Source: Phycisphaerales bacterium (GTDB lineage Bacteria; Planctomycetota; Phycisphaerae; UBA1845; Fen-1342). From it: DNA of 48,715 bases. Below are positions 1 through 8,337 of this stretch, piece by piece. Position numbers and translations under genes: made by a program. Under the pieces are notes generated by a model. It was not told the origin of the DNA and did no database searches. It worked only from the letters and a program-made list of their open reading frames with translations. Numbering within the stretch: position 1 is the stretch's first letter; each line of letters opens with the position of its first letter. The DNA lies in the NCBI GenBank assembly GCA_003162245.1, contig PMMM01000040.1, positions 1 to 48,715 on the forward strand, read 5' to 3'.

Positions 1-1003
1 CTCGCCGCGCCGGTCGAGGGTCAACACGCGGCCCGGAGGCAACAGCCGCGGCGCGCGGGCCAGACGCGCTTCGGTCCCCTCCGAATCGCGCAGGTAGTCC
101 GCCCGCCAGTCCATGCTCGTGCTGTCGAGGATCTTCCCCCAAGCGCAGGCCGCGCTCGACGAACGCGTCCGCTTCTTCCATGCGCAGTTGCTTCCGCAGG
201 CATTCAATCTCGGCCTGCGCCGCATCCAGTTCGGCCTGGGCAACCAGCACGGACGCGATAGTCGGCTCCGGCTCAGCCGATTCCTCGTCCGGGCTCTCCG
301 ACGGCTGCCGGCTGGCCGCCAACGGCCGCACGCCGTGCATCGCCGGGTCGTTGGTCAGCGCCACCGGCCCGAGGGCGGACACGTCAGTGTGGTCCTCGTC
401 GGTCCAGAAGATGACGGGCGAGAAGTAGCGGTACTCGCCGGCGCGCAGCAGCTCCGCGGCCCGCTCGGTCCAGGTCACGTCGGTGGCCCACAGGCCATCG
501 TCGCGCACGTCCAGGCTGCCGATCCAGCCGGCGGCTGGCCGCAACCCGTCCGGCCGCGTGTTGAGCCGGTCGAAGGTCTGGTGCTCGTAGTCGATCGCGA
601 GCTTGCGCCCCATCTGCTGGAACCAGCGCCGCGCGGACTCCGCGTGCGTGGCCGTGAAGACGAAGCTCTCGCCGGCCACCGGCCGCTCGACCGCCACGTC
701 GCCGAACGGGATCAGCAGGAACTCGCCGACCGGCTCGCCCTGCGCGCTCGATAGTGCGGTTACCTTCAGTCGGGACGACAGCGGGCCGGGGTTTCGCCCG
801 GCGGCGACCGCGGCGGGCAAGGCCGCGCCGTCGACATGCTCCAGCACGTTCGCCAAGAGCGTGCGAAAGCGGTCGAGCTCGCCGTCCAGGTCGTCCCGGG
901 CGATCGCCAGGGCCTCCCGCAGACGCACAAGAATCTGCGCTCGCACAAACGGCCCCACCGGTACCGGCGGGGCGGCGTCAGGCTGTGTGTCCATCGAACT
1001 CAC
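1..1003 (-). CDS. Mu-like prophage I protein (gpI-type capsid protease/scaffold), frameshifted, 3' end outside window
   Basis: In phage Mu-like systems the I protein is the maturation protease whose C-terminal part is the head scaffold. The translation begins with GTG at 1003, five bases after AGGTGA; an in-frame ATG lies at 994. It contains the family-typical stretch IDYEHQTF about 150 residues in, followed by a segment (GWIGSLDVRDDGLWATDVTW, then YRYFSPVIFW) typical of this protease family. It lies downstream of a portal gene, as in Mu. Near residue 287 the frame breaks at a run of five C (136-140 on the plus strand). One base fewer gives the better continuation GLRLGKILDSTSMDW to the window edge, whereas the uncorrected frame stays open but reads as low-complexity Ala/Gly/Arg/Pro. 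The indel could be real decay or a homopolymer error. The family call is by motif recognition only. Confidence 0.75.
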   Translation of the reverse strand, partial: MSSMDTQPDAAPPVPVGPFVRAQILVRLREALAIARDDLDGELDRFRTLLANVLEHVDGAALPAAVAAGRNPGPLSSRLKVTALSSAQGEPVGEFLLIPFGDVAVERPVAGESFVFTATHAESARRWFQQMGRKLAIDYEHQTFDRLNTRPDGLRPAAGWIGSLDVRDDGLWATDVTWTERAAELLRAGEYRYFSPVIFWTDEDHTDVSALGPVALTNDPAMHGVRPLAASRQPSESPDEESAEPEPTIASVLVAQAELDAAQAEIECLRKQLRMEEADAFVERGLRLGEDPRQHEHGLAGGLPARFGGDRSASGPRAAAVASGPRVDPRPARR

Positions 1004-1049
1004 GGGTCTCACCTCGCTTTCTGTTTCGCAAATCACTTCGTTGGCTCCG

Positions 1050-1568
1050 TTAACCGGCGCGGGCCACACGCTTGGCGGCCGACGCCGCGGGCTTGGCCTC
1101 CAGCCGCATGATTTCCACGTTGCCCTTGTCATTCGTCTCGCCCGTCGCGCGGAATCCGAGCGCGGCGTAGAAGGGACGCGGATCGCCCGAGCTCATGTCG
1201 AGCTTCGCGCGCACCTCGCGGGCCCCGCTGCAACGGACCAGCGCGCGGCCGATGCCCAAGCCCCGGTAGGCGGGATGCACGAGCGCGTTGACCAGCCGCG
1301 TGCCGCGCGTCGTGATGGCGACCCCCACCAGGATGCTGTCGATTTCCGCCACCCATACAGTGTGGTACGGGCTCTGCAGCATGTCCGCGAGTTGCCCCCG
1401 CCGCAGGAAGTAGTCGCGGCGCATCACCGTGTCGAAAAAGAAGCTGAGTGGCGCGCCGTCGCTGGCGAGCGCCGGCCGGACCGTCAGCGCCACCGGCCGC
1501 CCGGCGGCGCCCCCGACGCACGTTGCGCTGCGCCCGTTGTGTCTGCGTGGTAAGGGTGCGTGACTCAT
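1050..1568 (-). CDS. GNAT family N-acetyltransferase inside the phage-like module
   Basis: Predicted 172-aa acetyl-CoA-dependent N-acetyltransferase; the substrate is unknown. The acetyl-CoA-binding motif A is visible as HPAYRGLGIGRALV, and the C-terminal FYAALGFRATGE is the usual GNAT beta-strand 6/7 region. The start is the ATG at 1568, which overlaps the stop of the upstream portal gene by four bases (ATGA), indicating translational coupling. A longer reading to 1640 would run into the portal gene and is rejected. A GNAT enzyme is not part of the canonical Mu head operon (portal, F, G, I), so here it is a cargo gene between portal and protease. It might modify a host or phage protein, but nothing in the sequence says which. 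Confidence 0.8.
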   Translation of the reverse strand: MSHAPLPRRHNGRSATCVGGAAGRPVALTVRPALASDGAPLSFFFDTVMRRDYFLRRGQLADMLQSPYHTVWVAEIDSILVGVAITTRGTRLVNALVHPAYRGLGIGRALVRCSGAREVRAKLDMSSGDPRPFYAALGFRATGETNDKGNVEIMRLEAKPAASAAKRVARAG

Positions 1569-2866
1569 GCCTTGCCCCCCGCCGAGAGAACCGCCTCGTC
1601 CGACTGCGGCTGCGGAATGCCCAGCGCCTGGTGCGCCCACGGCTGCGGGACTGCGAGACCGAGCTGGTTGACCGCGACCGCCAGCGTGTCGGCCAGCGTC
1701 TTGGTGTCCACTGTCTGAATCAGCGAACGCCGGAAGTGCGGTACAGCCACGCCGTCGCCGAAGCGCGCCAGGACCAGCGGCGTGAGCACGTCCCGTCGCA
1801 GGCTGTGCCCCTCGTCGGCGATGTCATCTGAGAGCAGGTCTTCGCGGACGCGATCGTGGATTTCCGCCGCCGCGCGCGAACCGGAGCTGCGCACGTCGGT
1901 CGTGAGGTGCTGCCCGAGCCAGAGAATGGTGACCTCGGTATTGCAGTACTCCTGCAGCGGCTGGTACGGCCGCGCGCCGGTCTTGGCGGCGTCGATGAAC
2001 TGGAGGTCCACGTTCTTGCCGAAGACGGCGACGGCGTCGGTCCCCAACGACTCGAGCATCCGCAGGAGGGCCTGCTTGTCCGAGTCCGGCGTGCCCGGCT
2101 CAAACTGGGCCACACGGATCGGCATGCCGGCGATCTGCGAGTAGATCAGCCAGTCCTTGAAGCTGAGGTTCTGGGCCAGGTACAACCCGGCGGAGGCCCG
2201 CAGCACCCCGCCCTCGAAGGGCCGGCCGGGCACGCGGCGCGGCTGGTGCAAGAGCCACTTCCAGGGCTGTTCGTCGAGCGCGAGGCCCAGGCTCGGCTCG
2301 TCCTCCGTGAGCACGCGCAGCCGCCACGGCTCCTGCGGATCGGCGATCAGCCGCGAGTAGGGGACGGGCACCAGATCGACCAGCCGGCTGTCCTCCCAGA
2401 CGAGTTCGGCCACCGCCAGCCCGTGTCCGATGGCGTTGGCGAGGTGGTCGAGCACGTCGCGAAAGCGGTCCAGCCGGGCAAGGGTCTCGCGGCAGAAGTC
2501 GGCCGCGCTCGCCGCCGCGGAGCGCTCGAGTGCGCCCGCCGGGCCATCGACGGCCGGGACGATCTCCCATTCCAACCCGGTGAGAGCGAGGCGGCGGGTG
2601 TTCTCGACCGCGGCCAGCCGCGGCCACTTCTGGAGCATCTCTGCGAACAGCTCGAACTGCATCTGTGGCCAGCCGGCGTCCGCGGCCTGGAGGATGGCCA
2701 GCAGGCGGGACGGCGTCAGGCCGATGCTGGGGTAGCCGTGGGCGCTATCTTCGCGCCAGGGCCGGATGTAAGTCGACGCGGCACGCCGCCGGTCCGGGCC
2801 GAGGGAGAGGAGGGACCCGAGGGCCCGGAGGACGGCGGCGGCACGTGAGCGAGTGGGCTGGGGCAC
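1565..2866 (-). CDS. Mu gp29-like portal protein (DUF935 family)
   Basis: Predicted portal protein of a Mu-like phage head: a dodecameric ring at the capsid vertex through which DNA is packaged. The 433-aa product has the DUF935 signature: an N-terminal region with PSIGLTPSRLLAIL, a middle VAELVWED and PVPYSRL, then LIYSQIAGMPIRVAQFEPGT, and a C-terminal TILWLGQHLTT. It is somewhat shorter than Mu gp29 (about 510 aa). The start is GTG at 2866, preceded by GGGAGA at good spacing. It is the first gene of the module here; the terminase large subunit that normally precedes it is absent, since recG comes next. Downstream are the overlapping GNAT and the gpI protease. It is intact as read, so it may still be expressed. 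Confidence 0.85.
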   Translation of the reverse strand: MPQPTRSRAAAVLRALGSLLSLGPDRRRAASTYIRPWREDSAHGYPSIGLTPSRLLAILQAADAGWPQMQFELFAEMLQKWPRLAAVENTRRLALTGLEWEIVPAVDGPAGALERSAAASAADFCRETLARLDRFRDVLDHLANAIGHGLAVAELVWEDSRLVDLVPVPYSRLIADPQEPWRLRVLTEDEPSLGLALDEQPWKWLLHQPRRVPGRPFEGGVLRASAGLYLAQNLSFKDWLIYSQIAGMPIRVAQFEPGTPDSDKQALLRMLESLGTDAVAVFGKNVDLQFIDAAKTGARPYQPLQEYCNTEVTILWLGQHLTTDVRSSGSRAAAEIHDRVREDLLSDDIADEGHSLRRDVLTPLVLARFGDGVAVPHFRRSLIQTVDTKTLADTLAVAVNQLGLAVPQPWAHQALGIPQPQSDEAVLSAGGKA

Positions 2867-2926
2867 GTTGGTTCTCCCGGCGGCCGGCGGGGCCGCCCGA
2901 GTGCGTGCAGAAAGGATAGCACAGGA

Positions 2927-2961
2927 ATGATAGGATGTCTAGAAATTCTTGTACAGAATTT
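2927..2961 (-). promoter_or_regulatory. Candidate promoter with operator-like palindrome before the phage portal gene
   Basis: On the minus strand a -10-like TATCAT (2927-2932) and a -35-like TGTACA (2950-2955) are separated by 17 bp. The -35 hexamer sits in the centre of a 19-bp inverted repeat (2943-2961: arms AAATTCT/AGAATTT around TGTAC). Start of transcription would be near 2920, leaving about 54 nt before the GTG at 2866. The patch is strikingly AT-rich for this window. A repressor bound to the palindrome would cover the -35. The regulator is not identified. Confidence 0.4.
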
Positions 2962-3151
2962 TCCCCCTGGCGGCGGCTGGCGTCCACAGGTGGCGTTTGC
3001 GGCCGGAAGGCGCGCGATTCCCGGGGGCTGGACGGGCGAGTCGGCTTTCGAGGCGCGGCGTACGAGCCCGGCCCCCGCCTCCGCAACGGCTCAGCAGGAG
3101 CTTCGCCCTCTCCGGCGGCAACGCCCGCCCCCGCAGGTGCGTCCTCGACCT

Positions 3152-5296
3152 TTACGCCGCGTCGATCAACGCCAGTTTCTCCCCGAACATCCGCTTGAGG
3201 GCCGGCAGCAGCGGCTCGTGCTCCGGCCGGGCCAGCGTCGGATCGGCCGCCGCCAGCGCGAACGCATCCTGCCGGGCCTGCTCCAGCAGCCCGAAGTCGT
3301 CAAGGATGCTCGCGACGCGCAATTCCGGCAGGCCGTGCTGCTTCGTGCCGAAAAGCTGCCCCGGGCCGCGCTGCCGCAGATCCGCCTCCGCAATCTTGAA
3401 GCCGTCGGTCGTCTCCGTCATGACGGCGAGCCGCTCGGCGGCTTTCCCGTCGCGATCGTGTGCGATCAGCACGCACAAGCTGTCCAGGCTGCCCCGCCCG
3501 ACCCGACCGCGTAACTGGTGCAACTGCGACAGCCCGTAGCGGTCGGCGTGCTCGACGATCATGATCGTCGCGTTCGGTACGTCGATGCCGACCTCAACGA
3601 CGGTCGTCGCGACCACGGCGTGCAACTTGCCGGCCGCGAACGCCGTGACGACCGCCTGTTTCTGGGTCGTCGGCAGGGCCCCGTGCAGCAGGCCGACGTT
3701 CAGGCCCTGCCACGGGCCCGTCACCAGCCGCTCGTGCGCGTGAATCACGGAGGTCAACGACTTGGTCTGGTCTGGAAGCTCGTCGGCCTCGGCGTCCGGC
3801 GGCGCCTCCGGGGTGTCCGTGCTTCGCCGGGACCGCCGCCCTTCCTCCCCGATCAACGGGCAGACCACGTAGGCCTGCTCGCCCGCCTCCAGCCGCCGCC
3901 GCACGTACGTCATCACCGTTTCCCACTGCTGGCCGACAACGATTTTGGTGGTGATGCGCCCGCGGCCGGGCGGCGACTGCTTGATGATCGACACGTCCAG
4001 GTCGCCGAACACCGTCATCGCCAGCGTGCGCGGGATGGGCGTGGCGGTCATGACTAGGTAATGCGGCATCGGCCCTTTTGTGCGGAACTGGTGGCGCTGC
4101 AGGACGCCGAACTTGTGTTGCTCGTCGACGATCACGAGGGCGAGTTGGTTGAAGGCGACGTCCTGCTGGATCAGGGCTTGCGTGCCGACCACGAGGTCGA
4201 TCTCGCCGCGCTCGATGGCCGCCAAGGCGTCCGCCCGCTGGCTCTTGCCGAGCTTGCCGCGCAGCAGGACGTAGCGGACGCGGCTGTCGGCGAGGTAGCG
4301 GTGGATATTCGTGTAGTGTTGCTGCGCGAGGATCTCGGTCGGAGCCATGATCGCCGCCTGTTTGCCGCCGGCGATCGCGACCAGGCACGCGTACAGAGCG
4401 ACGACGGTCTTGCCGCTGCCGACGTCGCCCTGGAGCAGGCGCGTCATCGGCCGGCCGCTTTGCAGGTCGGCGACGATCTCGCGCACGACTTGCTCCTGTG
4501 ATCCCGTCAGCGCGAACGGGAAACGGGCGCGAATCCGCTGGTCGATCTCCGGCGTGCCGTACAGCTTCTGCCCGGTTTGCAGCGCGAGGCGCTTCCGTCG
4601 CCGCAGCGCCAGCGCCAGCTCCATCAGCAGCAGTTCTTCATACGCCAGCCGGCGCCGCGCCCGTTCGAGCTCCGCGTCGGTCGTCGGGGAGTGCATCTGG
4701 CGTACCGCCTGCTCGCGGGTCGGAAAGCTGTGCTTGCGCAGCAACGCCGCCGGCAGCGTTTCGTCCACCGGCAGATGCGCCTGCGTCAGCACGCTCTGCA
4801 CGATCCGGCGAATGAGCGGGGACTTGGCCTGCGCGTTGCCGCGATAAACCCCGACCCGTCGCGGCCCACGCGGTTGGGTCATCAGGACGGCGTCGCGGTC
4901 GAAGACCTGGAGGCGCGGTTGGACCAACTCGGCCAGGTCGCCGTACACCTCGACGCGGCCGCTCGCGACGACCGTGGCGCCGCGGAAGAGGTGCAGGCCG
5001 CCGAACGGCACATGGAACCAGCGCAGCACACAGGTTCCGGTGCCATCGTCGATCTCGCAGCGTACCGTGGGCCGGCGTCCCCCGACGGAGACGACCTCAC
5101 CGCGCACAGTGACATTAGTGCCGGGCACGAGGTCGGCGATATCCACTTCGCCGCTCTCGCATTCGTGGCGGAAGGGGAAGTACTCGAGCAGATCGCCGAC
5201 GGTTTGGATGCCGAGCGAGGCCAGCCACTCCGCCCGTTGGGGCCCGACGCCTTTAACGTACTGAATCGGGCTGTCGCTGCGCAGCGTGGTCATCAC
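3152..5296 (-). CDS. recG: ATP-dependent DNA helicase RecG
   Basis: RecG remodels stalled replication forks and branch-migrates Holliday junctions. The 714-aa protein has the expected order: an N-terminal helix-hairpin-like segment (IQYVKGVGPQRAEWLASLGI), an OB-fold wedge domain (about residues 50-150), then the superfamily 2 helicase core. Visible motifs are Walker A GDVGSGKT (about residue 288), the Walker B-like DEQHKFG (about 389), MTATPIPRTLAM, and near the C-terminus VGRGSLDSLCVLI and QRGPGQLFGTKQHG. Length is normal. Between the two helicase lobes is a charged insert (around SRRSTDTPEAPPDAEADELP) that looks lineage-specific. The GTG at 5296 is directly followed by ATG, so either could be used. 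The phage fragment begins 285 bp downstream of its stop. Confidence 0.97.
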   Translation of the reverse strand: MMTTLRSDSPIQYVKGVGPQRAEWLASLGIQTVGDLLEYFPFRHECESGEVDIADLVPGTNVTVRGEVVSVGGRRPTVRCEIDDGTGTCVLRWFHVPFGGLHLFRGATVVASGRVEVYGDLAELVQPRLQVFDRDAVLMTQPRGPRRVGVYRGNAQAKSPLIRRIVQSVLTQAHLPVDETLPAALLRKHSFPTREQAVRQMHSPTTDAELERARRRLAYEELLLMELALALRRRKRLALQTGQKLYGTPEIDQRIRARFPFALTGSQEQVVREIVADLQSGRPMTRLLQGDVGSGKTVVALYACLVAIAGGKQAAIMAPTEILAQQHYTNIHRYLADSRVRYVLLRGKLGKSQRADALAAIERGEIDLVVGTQALIQQDVAFNQLALVIVDEQHKFGVLQRHQFRTKGPMPHYLVMTATPIPRTLAMTVFGDLDVSIIKQSPPGRGRITTKIVVGQQWETVMTYVRRRLEAGEQAYVVCPLIGEEGRRSRRSTDTPEAPPDAEADELPDQTKSLTSVIHAHERLVTGPWQGLNVGLLHGALPTTQKQAVVTAFAAGKLHAVVATTVVEVGIDVPNATIMIVEHADRYGLSQLHQLRGRVGRGSLDSLCVLIAHDRDGKAAERLAVMTETTDGFKIAEADLRQRGPGQLFGTKQHGLPELRVASILDDFGLLEQARQDAFALAAADPTLARPEHEPLLPALKRMFGEKLALIDAA

Positions 5297-5350
5297 GATG
5301 CCGGACGGGGGCGGCGGGGGCTGGGGCTGGGCCGCTGCTCAGGTCGGCGG

Positions 5351-5773
5351 CTATGGGATCGTGAGCTTCGTGCCGACCTTCAGCTTCTTCGGATCGGGCA
5401 CAACGCTCTTGTTCGCTTCCCAGATCCGCTCCCATGACTTCTTGCTGCCGTCGCCGTAGTACATCTTCGCGATCGAGCTGAGCGTCTCGCCCTTGGCGAC
5501 CACGTGCGTGCGTCCGCCGGTCGCCGCCTTGGAGCTCTTGGCGGCGGAGTGCTTCGGCTCAGGGGACGCCGTCTTCGGCGCCGGCGTATAGGCCGGCGAC
5601 TTGGGCTGCGTCAGCATGGGATCGGTCGCGTAGGGATCGGCGTCAACCTGGGGTTCCTTCGCGACGGACGTGGGCTTCAAGTCGGGCTGCATCTCGGTCT
5701 GTGGCTTCTTCTGCTCGCACCCGGCGATGAAGAGGACCGCTACTCCGACCAACAACAGGGGCCAGCGTTTCAT
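5351..5773 (-). CDS. LysM-domain lipoprotein
   Basis: Predicted 140-aa lipoprotein. It starts at ATG 5773, preceded by a strong AAAGGAG site. The first residues (MKRWPLLLVGVAVLFIAGC) are a signal peptide with a lipobox ending in Cys. A Pro/Thr/Lys-rich linker follows, then one LysM module (THVVAKGETLSSIAKMYY ... KLKVGTKLTIP), a fold that binds peptidoglycan GlcNAc. It therefore probably sits in the envelope with the LysM module on the cell wall. It precedes recG on the same strand with a gap of about 55 bp, but the functional link is likely accidental. A longer reading to 5803 is rejected because it places residues before the signal peptide and lacks a better ribosome site. Confidence 0.9.
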   Translation of the reverse strand: MKRWPLLLVGVAVLFIAGCEQKKPQTEMQPDLKPTSVAKEPQVDADPYATDPMLTQPKSPAYTPAPKTASPEPKHSAAKSSKAATGGRTHVVAKGETLSSIAKMYYGDGSKKSWERIWEANKSVVPDPKKLKVGTKLTIP

Positions 5774-5817
5774 GGCATATCTCCTTTCATTGTCTGGCGA
5801 CATTCGTAATTATGCGC

Positions 5818-5846
5818 ATCAAACCCGAACGGCGCCGGCTTGTAAA
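5818..5846 (-). promoter_or_regulatory. Candidate sigma70-type promoter for the LysM lipoprotein gene
   Basis: Minus-strand TTTACA (5841-5846) and TTTGAT (5818-5823) are spaced by 17 bp, within the 194-bp divergent region between the LysM gene and the DUF1844 gene. The -10 match is only four of six, so this is a weak call. Confidence 0.3.
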
Positions 5847-5967
5847 GCGTTTTGCCGCTACTCGTGCAAAGCCGTCCGTGCCAGCCAGCGGCGCATCCGG
5901 GCCCGGGATTGTCCGTGGTCCCGGCCGGGGGTAACATCCGCTGATTGACCCCAACACAAGGTGCCAC

Positions 5968-6366
5968 ATGGCGGAAGAGCCAAAGAAGATCATCGTCGAC
6001 GACGACTGGAAGGCGGAAGCGAAGCGGGAAAAGGAGCGGCTGGCGACCCAGGAGCCGAAGCTGACGGCCTTGCCCGCGCCCAGCTTCGCCGAGCTGCTTA
6101 ACATCATTGCCATGCAGGCGATGGCGGGACTGGGGCTGCTGGGCGGCCCGCGCGGCGAGCGCGTGCCGCCGGACCCCGAGGTCGCGAAGCACTTCATCGA
6201 CATGCTGCAAATGCTGGAAGACAAGACCAAGAACAACCTGACCACGGAGGAGAAGGGCCTGCTGGATCAGGTGCTGTACGAGACGCGCGTGGCGTTCGTG
6301 CAATTGGCGTCCGGCGGCGGCGGCGCGCCGTCGCGGATGCCGCCGGCGGGGTCGCCCGGCGCATAG
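5968..6366 (+). CDS. DUF1844 family protein
   Basis: A 132-aa cytoplasmic protein of the DUF1844 family, whose biochemical role is unknown. Family features are a charged N-terminus (DDDWKAEAKREKERL), a central hydrophobic helix with IIAMQAMAGLGLLGG, and the conserved DPEVAKHFIDMLQMLEDKTKNNLT block followed by LLDQVLYETRVAFV. The start ATG has AAGGTG upstream. It heads a plus-strand run of six genes (VWA, ExbB, ExbD, ExbD, TPR) and ends 48 bp before the VWA gene, so it is probably co-transcribed with them. DUF1844 genes also occur in other contexts, so its part in this machine is uncertain. Confidence 0.85.
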   Translation: MAEEPKKIIVDDDWKAEAKREKERLATQEPKLTALPAPSFAELLNIIAMQAMAGLGLLGGPRGERVPPDPEVAKHFIDMLQMLEDKTKNNLTTEEKGLLDQVLYETRVAFVQLASGGGGAPSRMPPAGSPGA

Positions 6367-6414
6367 AATTGACGAGGGCGAGGTTCACCGAGCAGACGTG
6401 CAAGGGTTCCGTGC

Positions 6415-7515
6415 ATGAGTAGCGAGCCCGAGGCCAGCCGGCCAGCGCCGGGCGCGGTTCCGCCCGCCCCGGTCGACACGCTGGTGGACCGGGCGGCCCG
6501 CAACCCCTTCTACCGCTACCTGATGTACTTCGGGCTGCCACTGTCCGTCAGCCTGTTGGTGCATGTCGGCCTGCTCGCTTTTCTGGCGCTGAAAACCTTC
6601 ACGGTCCTGTCGCGCCCGATGATCGAAGTCGGCGAGTACAACGCCGGCCTGACCGAGAGCCTGGCAGACCGGATGAAAGACGCGTTCCAGTGGAGCGACG
6701 CGGCGGCGCCTGACACGCCGGAGGAAAGCCAGCCCGACCAGTCCTTCGATAGTCTGACCAATTTGCCAGACGTGCCCGATACCAACTTGCGCGAGCTGCG
6801 ACCGCCCGACGCGGGCAGCGGGCTGGGCACCGGCGACGGGCTCGGCATCGGCGATGGGGCGTTGACGTTGCTCGGCACGGGTGGCGGCGCCGGCGAGCCG
6901 GGGACCGGCGGCTTCGGCTCGGGGCTCGGCAGCGGCGCCGGGCTCGGCCAGGCAGGGCTCTGGGGCCTCAAGATCCGCGCCAACAAGATCGTCTACGTCG
7001 TGGATTTCTCCGGCTCCATCATGGTTGCCGCTGACGCCCTCAAACGCGAGCTGCGCCGTTCCGTCGGCGAGCTCCAACCCACGCAGTCCTTCGACGTCAT
7101 CATTTTCTACACTACTGGCGGCGGAGTTGACGAACACAACCGCACCGAGAGCTTCAAGCCGCAACTCGAGCCGGCCATCGAGCCGACCCGCCGCGAGTTC
7201 TTCGACTGGATCAAGAAGAAGGCGCCGCGCGGGGAGACGCAGCCGCTGGAGGCGATCCAACGGGCGCTGGCGCTGCATCCGGACGCGATCTTCTTCCACT
7301 CGGACGGCTACTTTGACGACGCGATTGTCGGCGAGATCGAGCGGGCCAATCGCAAGCAGCGGGCCAAGATCCACTGCATTGTCTTCGATGACATTCTGCT
7401 GCAAGACACCAGTGGGCTGCCGCGCGACACCGAAGGCAGCCGCCGACTCCAGAAGATCGCGGACGCCAACGGCGGGAAGCTGCAGATCGTCACAGGAAAG
7501 GACCTGAAGCGCTAG
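6415..7515 (+). CDS. Single-span membrane protein with TonB-like helix and VWA domain
   Basis: A 366-aa protein: a short cytoplasmic N-terminus, one transmembrane helix (about residues 40-60), an acidic/Pro-rich stretch, a Gly-rich flexible linker (about 133-181) and a C-terminal von Willebrand factor A domain (about 190-360). The VWA MIDAS motif DFSGS is at 197-201, so metal binding is plausible. The helix contains Ser46-x3-His50, the same spacing as the Ser/His pair in TonB and TolA that couples them to ExbB/ExbD or TolQ/TolR. With ExbB and two ExbD genes immediately downstream, the protein occupies the position of the force transducer but carries VWA where TonB/TolA carry their outer-membrane-contacting domain. 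A ribosome site (AAGGG) precedes ATG 6415. The partner bound by the VWA domain is unknown. Confidence 0.85.
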   Translation: MSSEPEASRPAPGAVPPAPVDTLVDRAARNPFYRYLMYFGLPLSVSLLVHVGLLAFLALKTFTVLSRPMIEVGEYNAGLTESLADRMKDAFQWSDAAAPDTPEESQPDQSFDSLTNLPDVPDTNLRELRPPDAGSGLGTGDGLGIGDGALTLLGTGGGAGEPGTGGFGSGLGSGAGLGQAGLWGLKIRANKIVYVVDFSGSIMVAADALKRELRRSVGELQPTQSFDVIIFYTTGGGVDEHNRTESFKPQLEPAIEPTRREFFDWIKKKAPRGETQPLEAIQRALALHPDAIFFHSDGYFDDAIVGEIERANRKQRAKIHCIVFDDILLQDTSGLPRDTEGSRRLQKIADANGGKLQIVTGKDLKR

Positions 7516-7550
7516 CGCGTCGCCGAACGGTAAGGACGACGGGAGAGCCC

Positions 7551-8333
7551 ATGCAGAGCGAGAGCTTGAAACGGACGGCGTTGGCGGGAACGTGGCTGTT
7601 GCTCGGGGCCGTGCCGGCCCTGGCCCAGGTGCCGGGCGGCGAGCGGCAGCCACTGCTGAAGATCATCCGCGAGGGGATCGAGGTGCCCTCGTACTTCATC
7701 TTCGCGGGCTCGATCGTCGTGATCGCCCTGATCGTCGAGCACTTTTTGCGCGTACGCCGGGCCGGTATCGCCCCGCCGGAACAGGTTCGCCGCGCCAAAG
7801 AGCACATCGAGAATCGCAGCTTTCGCGAGTGCATGGACGGGCTGCGGCAAAGCCGGACGTTCTTTGCTCAGACGATGACGGCGGCCCTGTCGCACGCGCG
7901 GCACGGGTTCGACGCGATGCACGAGGCCGCCATGGAGAAATCCGGCGAGCTCAGCGGACGGATGTTCCGCCGGGCGGAGTTTCTGAACATCATCGGCAAC
8001 CTCGGTCCGCTGCTTGGCCTGCTGGGCACGGTGTGGGGCATGATCCGAGCGTTTGGGGCCCTCGGGGCCGGCGGAGGACAGGCGGGTGCCGGCGACCTGG
8101 CGGGCGGCATCAGCCAAGCCCTCGTGAACACGCTGCTCGGGTTGTCGCTGGCGATCGTCGGCATCGGGTTTTTCGGCCTCTGCCGCAACCGCATCGACTC
8201 GCTCACGGTCGCGGCGACGGTCGATGTGCTCGATTTGCTGGAGTATTTCCGCCCGGCGCCGACGGCGACCCGGCCACCGGCCGCCGCGGCGCCAGTGCCG
8301 CCGGCGCGTGTCGCGCCCAGCGAGGGTCGGTGA
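7551..8333 (+). CDS. ExbB/TolQ/MotA-family proton channel protein
   Basis: Inner-membrane stator protein of proton-motive-force motors, 260 aa. Residues 1-26 look like a cleavable signal sequence (ending ALAQ). Three membrane helices follow: about 47-66, 144-165 (NLGPLLGLLGTVWGMIRAF) and 189-210 (ISQALVNTLLGLSLAIVGIG), with a cytoplasmic loop between the first two as in ExbB. The motifs in helices 2 and 3 are the most conserved part of the family. The start ATG is preceded by GGGAGA. It is four bases upstream of the first ExbD gene and 35 bp downstream of the VWA gene, so the three are surely one operon. An assignment as TolQ rather than ExbB cannot be made from sequence alone. Confidence 0.93.
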   Translation: MQSESLKRTALAGTWLLLGAVPALAQVPGGERQPLLKIIREGIEVPSYFIFAGSIVVIALIVEHFLRVRRAGIAPPEQVRRAKEHIENRSFRECMDGLRQSRTFFAQTMTAALSHARHGFDAMHEAAMEKSGELSGRMFRRAEFLNIIGNLGPLLGLLGTVWGMIRAFGALGAGGGQAGAGDLAGGISQALVNTLLGLSLAIVGIGFFGLCRNRIDSLTVAATVDVLDLLEYFRPAPTATRPPAAAAPVPPARVAPSEGR

Positions 8334-8337
8334 CGCG

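Noticed and set aside
5770-6303. 177-aa frame opposite the DUF1844 gene
   Set aside because: Antisense to a recognised family and His/Arg-rich.
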